Below are positions 1-5,855 of a DNA stretch of 6,721 nucleotides, piece by piece. Location of the stretch: contig JAHHQT010000099.1 in NCBI GenBank assembly GCA_020026215.1, forward strand, positions 1 through 6,721, written 5' to 3'. The notes under the pieces were generated by a model, which saw nothing but the letters and a program-made list of their open reading frames with translations, was not told the DNA's origin and did not search any database. This DNA comes from Muribaculaceae bacterium. GTDB taxonomy: Bacteria; Bacteroidota; Bacteroidia; Bacteroidales; Muribaculaceae. The position numbers and the translations under genes are program-made. Every line of letters starts with the position of its first letter. Within the stretch, counting starts at the first letter, position 1.

Positions 1-1238
1 TTCAAGGCGTTGCGTCGGCGTTGATTATACTTTTAATTATCGGTGCTTTGAGTGGAGCATGGATGATTAGCGGTGTCGTGCCTACGCTGATAGACTATGG
101 AATGATGATTATTCATCCCAAGTTCTTTCTGGCATCTGCCTGTTTGATTTCCGTTATTGTGTCTGTGATGACGGGTAGCTCGTGGACCACAATTGCCACC
201 ATCGGTATTGCTTTGATGGGTATCGGTCAGGCACAGGGCTATTCTGAAGGCTGGATTGCAGGTGCGATTATATCGGGAGCTTATTTCGGCGACAAGATTT
301 CACCGTTGTCTGATACAACTGTTTTGGCATCATCCGTTACCAAGACTCCTTTGTTCCGTCACATTCGATATATGATGATTACGACTGTTCCATCTATCGT
401 CATTACCTTCATTATATTTATTGTTGCAGGATTGAGCGGTGAGGTTTCTGAGCAATCACAAATCGCTGAAATCAGTGCAACCTTAAATACACGTTTCAAC
501 ATCACTCCTTGGTTGTTGATTGTGCCTGTCATTACAGGTTTCATGATAGCCAAACGAGTTCCGTCAATCGTCACATTGTTCATTTCAACATTGTTGGCTG
601 CTGGAGCTGCGATTGTCTTCCAACCTGATACATTGGTTGAACTGGCTGGCCGTTCACAAAATACGGTCTATGAGGCTGTAATGACTATGCTTTCTACAAG
701 CACCAATTTGGATTCGGGCAACGCAATGGTCAACGACTTGATTGCTACTCGCGGTATGTCGGGAATGTTGAACACCATTTGGTTGATTTTGTGTGCCATG
801 TGTTTTGGTGGCGCAATGACTGCCAGTGGTATGTTGGGAAGTATCACAGCCATGTTCGGTCGTTTGATGAAAAACACCTTCAGTATGGTAGGCTCAACCG
901 TTTGTTCGGGTTTGTTCTTGAACTTGGCAACGGCTGACCAATATATCAGTATCATTTTGACCGGGGATATGTTTCGCAAGACCTATGAGGTAAAAGGCTA
1001 CGAAAGTTGCGTATTGAGCCGTACTGTGGAAGATTCCGTTACCGTTACTTCTGTGTTGGTGCCATGGAATTCCTGTGGTTTGACACAATCCACCGTGTTG
1101 AATGTCTCTACTTTGACTTATCTCCCATATTGTTTCTTCAATTATCTGAGTCCGATTATGAGTATTCTCGTTGCTGCTATCGGTTATAAAATAGCACGAA
1201 TTGGCAAAAACAACGAGGCTCAAGAAATGGCAAATTAA
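1..1238 (+). CDS. nhaC: Na+/H+ antiporter, NhaC family (5'-truncated by window edge)
   Basis: This is the C-terminal part of a polytopic inner-membrane antiporter expected to exchange Na+ for H+. The frame is open from the first bases (codons from position 3 read QGVASAL), so the true start lies upstream. About 411 residues are visible, against roughly 460-490 for the family. Family signatures seen are GALSGAW near the edge, TGSSWTT (about 171-191), GDKISPLSDTT (288-320), NLDSGNAM in the second half, and the C-terminal block TADQYISIILTGDMF, LSRTVEDSVTV and PWNSCG. Hydrophobic helices alternate throughout. There is no terminator in the 41 bases before the next gene, so read-through into the polyferredoxin gene is possible. 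The family call is secure. Exchange of another substrate, such as malate/lactate as in some NhaC relatives, cannot be excluded from sequence. Confidence 0.93.
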   Translation, partial: QGVASALIILLIIGALSGAWMISGVVPTLIDYGMMIIHPKFFLASACLISVIVSVMTGSSWTTIATIGIALMGIGQAQGYSEGWIAGAIISGAYFGDKISPLSDTTVLASSVTKTPLFRHIRYMMITTVPSIVITFIIFIVAGLSGEVSEQSQIAEISATLNTRFNITPWLLIVPVITGFMIAKRVPSIVTLFISTLLAAGAAIVFQPDTLVELAGRSQNTVYEAVMTMLSTSTNLDSGNAMVNDLIATRGMSGMLNTIWLILCAMCFGGAMTASGMLGSITAMFGRLMKNTFSMVGSTVCSGLFLNLATADQYISIILTGDMFRKTYEVKGYESCVLSRTVEDSVTVTSVLVPWNSCGLTQSTVLNVSTLTYLPYCFFNYLSPIMSILVAAIGYKIARIGKNNEAQEMAN

Positions 1239-1249
1239 GAAAATAATAA

Positions 1250-1257
1250 TATCTTTG
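1250..1257 (+). promoter_or_regulatory. Probable -7 promoter element (TATCTTTG) of the polyferredoxin gene
   Basis: TATCTTTG is a perfect match to the Bacteroidetes -7 consensus TAnnTTTG and lies 22 bases before the ATG at 1280. No TTTG is present at the usual distance upstream, so the -33 half is weak or missing. Transcription would begin around 1260-1265 and give a very short leader. The call rests on the motif and its position only. Confidence 0.5.
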
Positions 1258-1280
1258 TGCAAGGACTATCATTGCACAAA
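1254..1280. promoter_or_regulatory. 9-bp inverted repeat over promoter and start codon (operator-like)
   Basis: TTTGTGCAA (1254-1262) and TTGCACAAA (1272-1280) are perfect inverted copies separated by 9 bases. The left arm shares its TTTG with the -7 element, and the right arm ends on the A of the polyferredoxin ATG. The placement suits a repressor operator covering the promoter and transcription start. An RNA hairpin is less likely because transcription would probably start inside the repeat. No U-tract follows, so it is not a terminator. Confidence 0.5.
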
Positions 1281-2104
1281 TGAAGAAACTAAAGATAATA
1301 AGAATCATATTATCTCTGATTTTTTTACTCTTGGCGACCACTATGTTTTATGGTGTGGCGCACGGAGTAGAATTATTGTCGGAGACGTATGCAAGAATCC
1401 AACCCATGTTGGCACTGCTCTGTTTCAATCTGGGTGTTTTGGCTTTTTGGCTGATGATTACTTTCTTCTTTGGTCGTCTTTATTGTTCTGTGATGTGTCC
1501 GTTGGGTGTATTTCAAGACTTTGTTGCCCGATTGTTCAATAAGTTCAAACCTGTCCGTAAATATCGGTATGCCACTCCAGTAAAGATGGTGGGCTATATC
1601 TCGTTGGTGGTGGTATGTGTGAGTATGCTGTGCGGTATTGCAGTCATTCCTGCCATGCTTGACCCCAATAGCATTTACGGCAGAATGGTAGTATCTGCCC
1701 TCAATCCTGATATGGGGTATTTTGCAACGATGCCTCATGTGATGATTTTTTCGGGGTTTCTCGGGATTTCAGTGAGCGTGTTGACTTTTATAGGTGTTTT
1801 CGTACCGTCGATAGCAAACGGACGACTGTATTGCAACACGGTTTGTCCTGTGGGCGCGATGTTGGGACTTTGCAGTAAAAGGGCAGTCTATCATATTGAA
1901 ATCAATCCCGATAAATGTACGGCTTGTGGCAAGTGTGAGGATGTTTGCAAGGCATCGTGTTTGGATTTGAGCCATTTGACTGTGGATATGAGCCGATGCG
2001 TGTTGTGCTTCAACTGCATCAGAGAATGCTCAGACAATGCCATTTCCTACACTACGGAACGTAGCAGACCGATGACTCCGCTGATGCAGCGTATCAAGGA
2101 ATAG
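1280..2104 (+). CDS. Membrane polyferredoxin, NapH-type 4Fe-4S protein
   Basis: A 274-residue inner-membrane iron-sulfur protein expected to pass electrons between the quinone pool or membrane and an unidentified partner. There are about four hydrophobic helices (residues 6-26, 43-65, 101-122, 153-177). Two related loops follow helices 2 and 4: GRLYCSVMCPLG (C69, C73) and GRLYCNTVCPVG (C185, C189), the CxxxCP pairs typical of NapH-like proteins. The C-terminal domain is a 2[4Fe-4S] ferredoxin: C213, C216, C219, C223 and C240, C243, C246, C250, with an extra C227. Length and layout match NapH (about 287 residues in E. coli), but no nap gene is visible, so the partner is unknown and no symbol is given. 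The ATG at 1280 is directly preceded by a palindrome. The frame ends at TAG (2102-2104) and then remains open to the thyA start. Confidence 0.9.
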   Translation: MKKLKIIRIILSLIFLLLATTMFYGVAHGVELLSETYARIQPMLALLCFNLGVLAFWLMITFFFGRLYCSVMCPLGVFQDFVARLFNKFKPVRKYRYATPVKMVGYISLVVVCVSMLCGIAVIPAMLDPNSIYGRMVVSALNPDMGYFATMPHVMIFSGFLGISVSVLTFIGVFVPSIANGRLYCNTVCPVGAMLGLCSKRAVYHIEINPDKCTACGKCEDVCKASCLDLSHLTVDMSRCVLCFNCIRECSDNAISYTTERSRPMTPLMQRIKE

Positions 2105-2194
2105 GCAATACAGCGTAGTGCAACTCCTGCCATTGACAGCATGGGCAAGGTGGACAAAACAATGAATAGTGAAAATAAAAAGAACCTAAAATAA
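2105..2194 (+). other. Open in-frame tail after the polyferredoxin TAG, ending at TAATG with thyA
   Basis: Reading on in the polyferredoxin frame past TAG gives 29 sense codons (starting AIQRSATPAID, ending NKKNLK) and then TAA at 2192-2194. That TAA shares its last A with the thyA ATG. The TAATG overlap is the usual arrangement of translationally coupled genes, so the ancestral polyferredoxin may have ended here and the TAG may be a later nonsense change. An open run of this length occurs by chance fairly often, so the evidence is suggestive only. No promoter, hairpin or separate gene is seen in the stretch. Confidence 0.35.
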
Positions 2195-2988
2195 TGAAAC
2201 AGTACTTAGATTTACTCCATCATGTAATGGAAAACGGCACGATGAAAGGTGACCGTACGGGAACAGGAACAAAGAGTGTTTTCGGTTATCAGATGCGTTT
2301 TAACATGGCAGACGGATTTCCGTTGCTGACTACCAAGAAACTGCACTTGAAATCCATTATCTATGAATTATTATGGTTCTTGAAAGGGGATACCAATGTG
2401 AAATATTTGCAGGACAACGGAGTTCGTATCTGGAACGAATGGGCAGACGAAAACGGTGACTTGGGACACATTTATGGCTATCAATGGCGTTCATGGCCTA
2501 CCTACGACGGTGGTTTCATTGACCAAATCAGTCAGGCGGTCAACGACATCAAAAACAATCCTGATTCACGCCGTATCATCGTCAGTGCGTGGAACGTGGC
2601 TGACCTTGACAAGATGAACTTGCCTCCTTGCCATGCCTTTTTCCAATTCTATGTGGCTGACGGAAAATTGAGCTTGCAACTGTATCAACGCAGTGCCGAC
2701 ATTTTCTTGGGAGTGCCGTTCAATATCGCCTCTTATGCCTTGTTGTTGAAGATGATGGCACAGGTAACTGGTTTGGAAGCCGGGGATTTCGTTCACACTT
2801 TGGGTGATGCCCACATCTATACCAATCACTTCGAACAGGTACAACTTCAAATGACTCGCGATCCGCGTCCGTTGCCAACCATTAAAATCAATCCGGATGT
2901 GAAGAGTATCTTTGATTTCAAATACGAAGACTTTGAATTGGAAAACTATAACCCACACCCACATATCAAAGGTATTGTGGCTGTCTAA
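2194..2988 (+). CDS. thyA: Thymidylate synthase
   Basis: Cytoplasmic ThyA methylates dUMP to dTMP using 5,10-methylenetetrahydrofolate, which is oxidised to dihydrofolate. The 264 residues are exactly the E. coli length, and key residues fall at the same numbers: R21 in GDRTGTGTKS (phosphate binding), catalytic C146 in LPPCHAFFQFYV, R126-R127 from the partner subunit, R166 and S167 in YQRSADIFLG, N177 in FNIASYALL, and H207 and Y209 in DAHIY. The C-terminus ends IKGIVAV, the flexible tail that closes the active site. The ATG at 2194 has no Shine-Dalgarno site and an A-rich upstream run, as usual in Bacteroidetes. It overlaps the TAA of the polyferredoxin frame extension. folA follows after 12 bases, so the dihydrofolate produced is recycled by the next gene product. 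Confidence 0.99.
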   Translation: MKQYLDLLHHVMENGTMKGDRTGTGTKSVFGYQMRFNMADGFPLLTTKKLHLKSIIYELLWFLKGDTNVKYLQDNGVRIWNEWADENGDLGHIYGYQWRSWPTYDGGFIDQISQAVNDIKNNPDSRRIIVSAWNVADLDKMNLPPCHAFFQFYVADGKLSLQLYQRSADIFLGVPFNIASYALLLKMMAQVTGLEAGDFVHTLGDAHIYTNHFEQVQLQMTRDPRPLPTIKINPDVKSIFDFKYEDFELENYNPHPHIKGIVAV

Positions 2989-3000
2989 AACAGAAAGAAA

Positions 3001-3495
3001 ATGAAGAATATTTCTATTATAGTCGTTATTGACAAACATTCGGCGATAGGAAAAGGCAATGATTTGCTTTGCCACTTGCCTGCCGACTTGAAGCATTTCA
3101 AGAACACTACTACCGGTCATACGGTCATTATGGGTCGCAAGACCTACGACTCTTTGCCTAAAGGTGCGTTGCCTAACCGTCGCAATATTGTGATTACGCG
3201 CAATCCCGAATTCAGTGCAGAACGTGTGGAAGTGGCACATTCCTTTGAACAGGCGGTGGAGATGGTAAAAGGCGAGGAGGAAGTATTCGTGATGGGTGGT
3301 GCGCAAATCTATAACATAGCATTGCCGTTTACTTCGAATTTGTACTTGACCGAAATAGACCATCAGTTTGATGATGCCGACACTTTCTTCCCCGAAATTG
3401 ACTATTCGCAATGGACGGAGGAAAATCGCGAATCCCACGACAAGGATGAAAAGAATCCTTACCCATACAGCTTTGTAAAATTGGTAAGAAAATAA
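3001..3495 (+). CDS. folA: Dihydrofolate reductase
   Basis: Reduces dihydrofolate to tetrahydrofolate with NADPH in the cytoplasm and regenerates the cofactor consumed by the upstream ThyA. It is the target of trimethoprim. The 164 residues compare with 159 in E. coli. Seen are AIGKGN (Met20-loop region), the substrate-binding acid D29 in LPADLKHFK, the NADPH-binding GRKTYDSL (45-52), R60 in LPNRRNIV (the E. coli R57 position), VMGGAQIY with the Gly-Gly pair at 99-100, and T117 in YLTEID. The usual Trp before the LPxDL motif is Cys24 here (LLCHLPADL). The start is 12 bases after the thyA stop, with an A-rich leader and no Shine-Dalgarno site. The last codons (KLVRK, stop) and two following bases are repeated at the end of the next gene. 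No terminator follows the stop, so transcription probably continues into that gene. Confidence 0.98.
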   Translation: MKNISIIVVIDKHSAIGKGNDLLCHLPADLKHFKNTTTGHTVIMGRKTYDSLPKGALPNRRNIVITRNPEFSAERVEVAHSFEQAVEMVKGEEEVFVMGGAQIYNIALPFTSNLYLTEIDHQFDDADTFFPEIDYSQWTEENRESHDKDEKNPYPYSFVKLVRK

Positions 3496-3497
3496 AA
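3477..3497 (+). repeat. 21-bp direct repeat, copy 1 (folA 3' end)
   Basis: This copy spans the last five sense codons and stop of folA plus two bases. It matches 4186-4206 at 20 of 21 positions. The only difference is G3483 against A4192, a synonymous Leu change (TTG/TTA). The match stops sharply on both sides. Confidence 0.85.
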
Positions 3498-3535
3498 GCG
3501 TTTTTAGGTATTGTGGGGCTTGAATATTATAATTG

Positions 3536-4204
3536 ATGCTTGATTTAAAGATGAAATGGCTTGATAAGTATAAGTGGTTGAGTTATCTGGGCGGAATTAT
3601 ACTAACTGCAGTAATCACTTTGTTAGTTGAAAAATCTTGTAATAGAATTATTCCTGATGATCCTATAGTGATTAAAGAAGTATCTGATACAATTCAAATG
3701 ATACATTCTTATGACCTCGATTTTAACAAAGATTCTATTGTTAATGCCCAATTGAAGGAAAAACTCGAAAATATTAGATTAACTCATCTTTATGAAAAAG
3801 AAGTAGAGGATAATTTGAAAAAGAAATATTCATTTAATTCAATAAAGTTAGATACTGTATTTTTTAAGAAGAAGGGGTATAGTTTAAAAAATGCTATGGC
3901 CTATTTTTCGGTTAAAATGTCCTCTATAGATGAAAAATTTCTTGACTTCGAGATTACATTTTTTGATGATTCTTTTATCGATAACATTTATTGTTTATCT
4001 ATTAATATTAATTCTATTGAGGATGGTAAGCGTTATAATTTCATGTGGGAAAATTATTCAGTTAACCCAAATAATAATAAAATTAGAATTAATAATATGT
4101 TGCCAAAAGGAGTTTATGAGATATCAATAGGCTTTTTCTTAAAGAGGGACTTAAATAATGAATATCCAGCGTTTTACAAAATCTCAAAATTAGTAAGAAA
4201 ATAA
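3536..4204 (+). CDS. Hypothetical protein with one N-terminal membrane anchor
   Basis: I do not recognise a family. From the ATG at 3536 the protein has 222 residues; a second ATG at 3551 would also keep the membrane segment. A lysine-rich start is followed by a single hydrophobic helix (about residues 14-31, LSYLGGIILTAVITLLV), then a charged stretch of about 80 residues (roughly 60-100) that may form a coiled coil. The C-terminal half is rich in alternating hydrophobic and aromatic residues, as in a beta-sheet domain. Positive charges before the helix suggest the C-terminal domain lies outside the inner membrane, which is inference. There is no lipobox and no cleavable signal. Base composition is clearly more AT-rich than thyA and folA, with AT-ending codons favoured. 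It lies between folA and a terminator and ends in a copy of the folA terminus (KLVRK, stop), which suggests insertion. Confidence 0.75.
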   Translation: MLDLKMKWLDKYKWLSYLGGIILTAVITLLVEKSCNRIIPDDPIVIKEVSDTIQMIHSYDLDFNKDSIVNAQLKEKLENIRLTHLYEKEVEDNLKKKYSFNSIKLDTVFFKKKGYSLKNAMAYFSVKMSSIDEKFLDFEITFFDDSFIDNIYCLSININSIEDGKRYNFMWENYSVNPNNNKIRINNMLPKGVYEISIGFFLKRDLNNEYPAFYKISKLVRK

Positions 4205-4206
4205 AA
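4186..4206 (+). repeat. 21-bp direct repeat, copy 2 (3' end of the unknown gene)
   Basis: This is the second copy of the folA 3' end, in the same reading frame, supplying KLVRK and the TAA stop of the unknown gene. The terminator stem begins only four bases later. Removing 3498-4206, one repeat copy plus the intervening unit (709 bp), would place intact folA directly before this terminator. Confidence 0.85.
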
Positions 4207-4209
4207 TAG

Positions 4210-4244
4210 AAAAGCCATCTAAAACTAATTTGGATGGCTTTTTT
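4210..4244. terminator. Bidirectional intrinsic terminator between convergent genes
   Basis: AAAAGCCATC (4210-4219) pairs perfectly with GATGGCTTTT (4233-4242). A G-T pair and three A-T pairs extend the stem to 14 bp around the loop ACTAA (4224-4228). A run of six T (4239-4244) follows on the plus strand, and A-rich sequence before the stem gives a U-rich tail on the minus strand. It can therefore end both the thyA-folA transcript and the TPR gene transcript. Confidence 0.9.
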
Positions 4245-4263
4245 ATCCCTTCTCATAAGGGAT
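4245..4263. repeat. Short inverted repeat at the TPR gene stop codon
   Basis: ATCCCTT (4245-4251) and AAGGGAT (4257-4263) are perfect inverted copies around a 5-base loop. The repeat touches the stop codon of the minus-strand TPR gene. No U-tract follows on either strand, so it is not a terminator by itself. It could stack next to the main terminator or protect the transcript end. Confidence 0.5.
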
Positions 4264-5042
4264 TATTGTCCTAATCTATCGAGGTATTTTCTGACTTCGG
4301 GGGTAGGCTTGAGTGAGTAGGCTTGGTTGAGGTATTGTGCTGCGGTGTTGGCTACGGCTGACGGTAGCAGTTGCCCTTGTGATTGCCATTTTTGGTAATA
4401 GTGCATACCAACAAACAAGTTGGCCTTGAAGTTCTTATCATCGTATTTCAGCGACTCAATATAGAATTTACAAGCGTTTTCGTTGTCTCCCGATACGAAA
4501 TACCCTTTTGCCTTTTCTCGCAATACTTTAGCATCCGTCGGGATGTCAGCTAAAATTAAATCAGCGGTTTCAATAATTTGCGGAGCGTTGTTGCGCATGG
4601 AATAGTATTTCAATAATTGCAAGTTGATGCCACGTTTCAACCAAGGTTGTTGGTCACGCATCAAAAGCAGGAAATTTTCATAGACTTGTGGTTCTGAAAC
4701 CGAGAAAGATTCTTTTTGAATTTTAGGGAAAAGGGCGTGTAGCGGAACACGGTTTTGTTGTGACTTTTCGATGAGTGTCATTTGTGCTTTTTTGTCGTTC
4801 AAAATGCCTGTCACGGTGATGGCTTTGGCGTAAATGTCGGTCTCGGCAGGTCTCTGCATTAGCATAAGCTGGTACATGGCAATTGCGCTGTGCCATTCTT
4901 CGTATTGAAAAAAGCGTTCGGCTTTGTTTTTCAAAACATTATAGTCTGTTTCCGCAAACAAATTTGCAGGGAAAGCTGTTAAAAGTAAGAGGAATAAAAC
5001 CAAAAGGACATTATTTTTAGAAAAAATCACCTTCATAAGCAT
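4263..5042 (-). CDS. Exported tetratricopeptide-repeat (TPR) protein of unknown role
   Basis: From the ATG at 5042 the protein has 259 residues. Alternatives are GTG at 5054 and ATG at 5036. I prefer 5042 for its A-rich upstream run. Basic residues and a hydrophobic core (VLLVLFLLLLTAF) with likely cleavage after ANLFA, before ETDYN (about residue 30), form a signal peptide for export. There is no lipobox cysteine. The mature protein is helical with TPR-like pairs: one near residues 33-67 (KNKAERFFQYEEWHSAIAMY) and two or three in the second half (about 150-255), including KAKGYFVSGDNENACKFYIE and a final ALKP-like QAYSLKP. TPR proteins are protein-binding scaffolds, and nothing here identifies the partner. 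It converges on the folA-side terminator and diverges from pyrH, with no functional link evident. Confidence 0.85.
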   Translation of the reverse strand: MLMKVIFSKNNVLLVLFLLLLTAFPANLFAETDYNVLKNKAERFFQYEEWHSAIAMYQLMLMQRPAETDIYAKAITVTGILNDKKAQMTLIEKSQQNRVPLHALFPKIQKESFSVSEPQVYENFLLLMRDQQPWLKRGINLQLLKYYSMRNNAPQIIETADLILADIPTDAKVLREKAKGYFVSGDNENACKFYIESLKYDDKNFKANLFVGMHYYQKWQSQGQLLPSAVANTAAQYLNQAYSLKPTPEVRKYLDRLGQ

Positions 5043-5058
5043 TTTTAAAATCACAAAA

Positions 5059-5089
5059 TTTGTTGTTCACCGCAAAGTAACTAAATTTG
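5059..5089 (+). promoter_or_regulatory. Bacteroidetes-type promoter of pyrH-frr
   Basis: TTTG (5059-5062), a 19-base spacer and TAAATTTG (5082-5089) match the Bacteroidetes consensus TTTG-N19-TAnnTTTG exactly. The expected start is about 5092-5097, giving a leader of about 25 bases before the pyrH ATG at 5120. This is the best promoter in the window. Confidence 0.8.
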
Positions 5090-5104
5090 TAGAAGAGATT
5101 CAAA
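5073..5104 (-). promoter_or_regulatory. Probable promoter of the TPR gene (overlaps pyrH promoter)
   Basis: On the minus strand, TTTG (plus 5101-5104) is followed after 20 bases by TTACTTTG (plus 5073-5080), a 7 of 8 match to TAnnTTTG. Transcription would begin near 5066, leaving roughly 25 bases before the ATG at 5042. The elements interleave with the pyrH promoter on the other strand. Confidence 0.5.
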
Positions 5105-5119
5105 AATGAATATAAAAAA

Positions 5120-5836
5120 ATGAGAACAAGCTATAAACGAATTTTGCTAAAGTTGAGCGGTGAATCCTTGATGGGTGCACAAGGCTACGGAATAGACCCG
5201 GTTAGAGTTGGTGATTATGCTGAACAAATCAAAGAATTGGCACAATCAGGTGTTGAAATTGCCATTGTCATTGGTGGTGGTAACATTTTCCGCGGATTGG
5301 CCGGAGCTGCAAAAGGAGTAGATAGAGTGAAAGGTGACCAAATGGGAATGTTGGCCACTGTCATCAACTCTTTGGCTTTGTGTTCTGCATTGGAAAAAGA
5401 AGGTCAGGCTGCACAGGTATTTACAGCTGTGAATATGTTCCCTATCGGTGAACACTACAGCAAATGGAAAGCTATCGAAGCTATGAAAGCCGGTAAAGTT
5501 GCCATTATTTCTTGCGGTACAGGCAATCCATTCTTCACAACTGATACAGGTTCTGCATTGCGCGGTATTGAAGTGGAAGCTGATGTGATGTTGAAAGGTA
5601 CTCGTGTGGACGGTATCTACACTGCTGACCCGGAAAAGGACCCAACTGCCATTAAGTTTACAGAAATCACTTACGACGAAATCTATGAAAAAGGATTGAA
5701 AGTAATGGATTTGACTGCAACAGTGATGTGCAAGGAAAATAAATTGCCTATCATCGTGTTTGACATGGATACAAAAGGCAACTTGAAAAAAGTTATCGAA
5801 GGCGAGCCTATCGGTACATTAGTCTATCAAAAATAA
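5120..5836 (+). CDS. pyrH: Uridylate kinase (UMP kinase)
   Basis: Phosphorylates UMP to UDP with ATP in the cytoplasm, an essential step of pyrimidine nucleotide synthesis. Bacterial enzymes are hexamers, usually activated by GTP and inhibited by UTP. The 238 residues compare with 241 in E. coli. Amino-acid-kinase features are the phosphate loop LKLSGESLMG with K11, S13 and G14, the glycine-rich IGGGNIFRG (51-59), the UMP-binding KGDQMGMLATVINSLAL with D73, GTGNPFFTTDTGSALRG (133-149), and the nucleotide-binding VMLKGTRVDGIYTADP (156-171). The ATG at 5120 follows a run of seven A. A five-codon frame (5106-5123) ends in a TGA overlapping this ATG. frr follows after 19 bases, the conserved pyrH-frr arrangement found in many bacteria. 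Confidence 0.98.
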   Translation: MRTSYKRILLKLSGESLMGAQGYGIDPVRVGDYAEQIKELAQSGVEIAIVIGGGNIFRGLAGAAKGVDRVKGDQMGMLATVINSLALCSALEKEGQAAQVFTAVNMFPIGEHYSKWKAIEAMKAGKVAIISCGTGNPFFTTDTGSALRGIEVEADVMLKGTRVDGIYTADPEKDPTAIKFTEITYDEIYEKGLKVMDLTATVMCKENKLPIIVFDMDTKGNLKKVIEGEPIGTLVYQK

Positions 5837-5855
5837 ATAATTAACAATAACAATT

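Noticed and set aside
894..1262. 122-residue minus-strand frame opposite the nhaC end
   Set aside because: Fully covered by conserved NhaC codons, with no promoter or recognisable protein pattern.
1201..1542. 113-residue plus-strand frame linking nhaC and the polyferredoxin gene
   Set aside because: Out of frame with both genes. The overlapped polyferredoxin codons encode the conserved CxxxCP loop in the other frame.
2102..2104. TAG as a recoded amino acid codon (pyrrolysine type)
   Set aside because: Nothing in the window supports recoding machinery, pyrrolysine use is not expected in Bacteroidales, and the protein is complete before the TAG.
2566..3438. 290-residue minus-strand open frame across thyA and folA
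   Set aside because: It lies entirely opposite two secure housekeeping genes, shows no domain pattern and starts and ends at arbitrary points within them. It is a codon-bias shadow.
3533..3535. TTG start for the unknown gene
   Set aside because: An ATG follows immediately at 3536 and another at 3551, so a rare TTG start is unnecessary.
3498..3535. Remnant terminator of folA after its stop
   Set aside because: There is a run of five T but no stem of useful length before it, so folA appears to lack its own terminator here.
5052..5054. GTG start for the TPR gene
   Set aside because: It would lie only about 12 bases from the predicted transcription start. ATG codons at 5042 and 5036 give a better signal peptide start.
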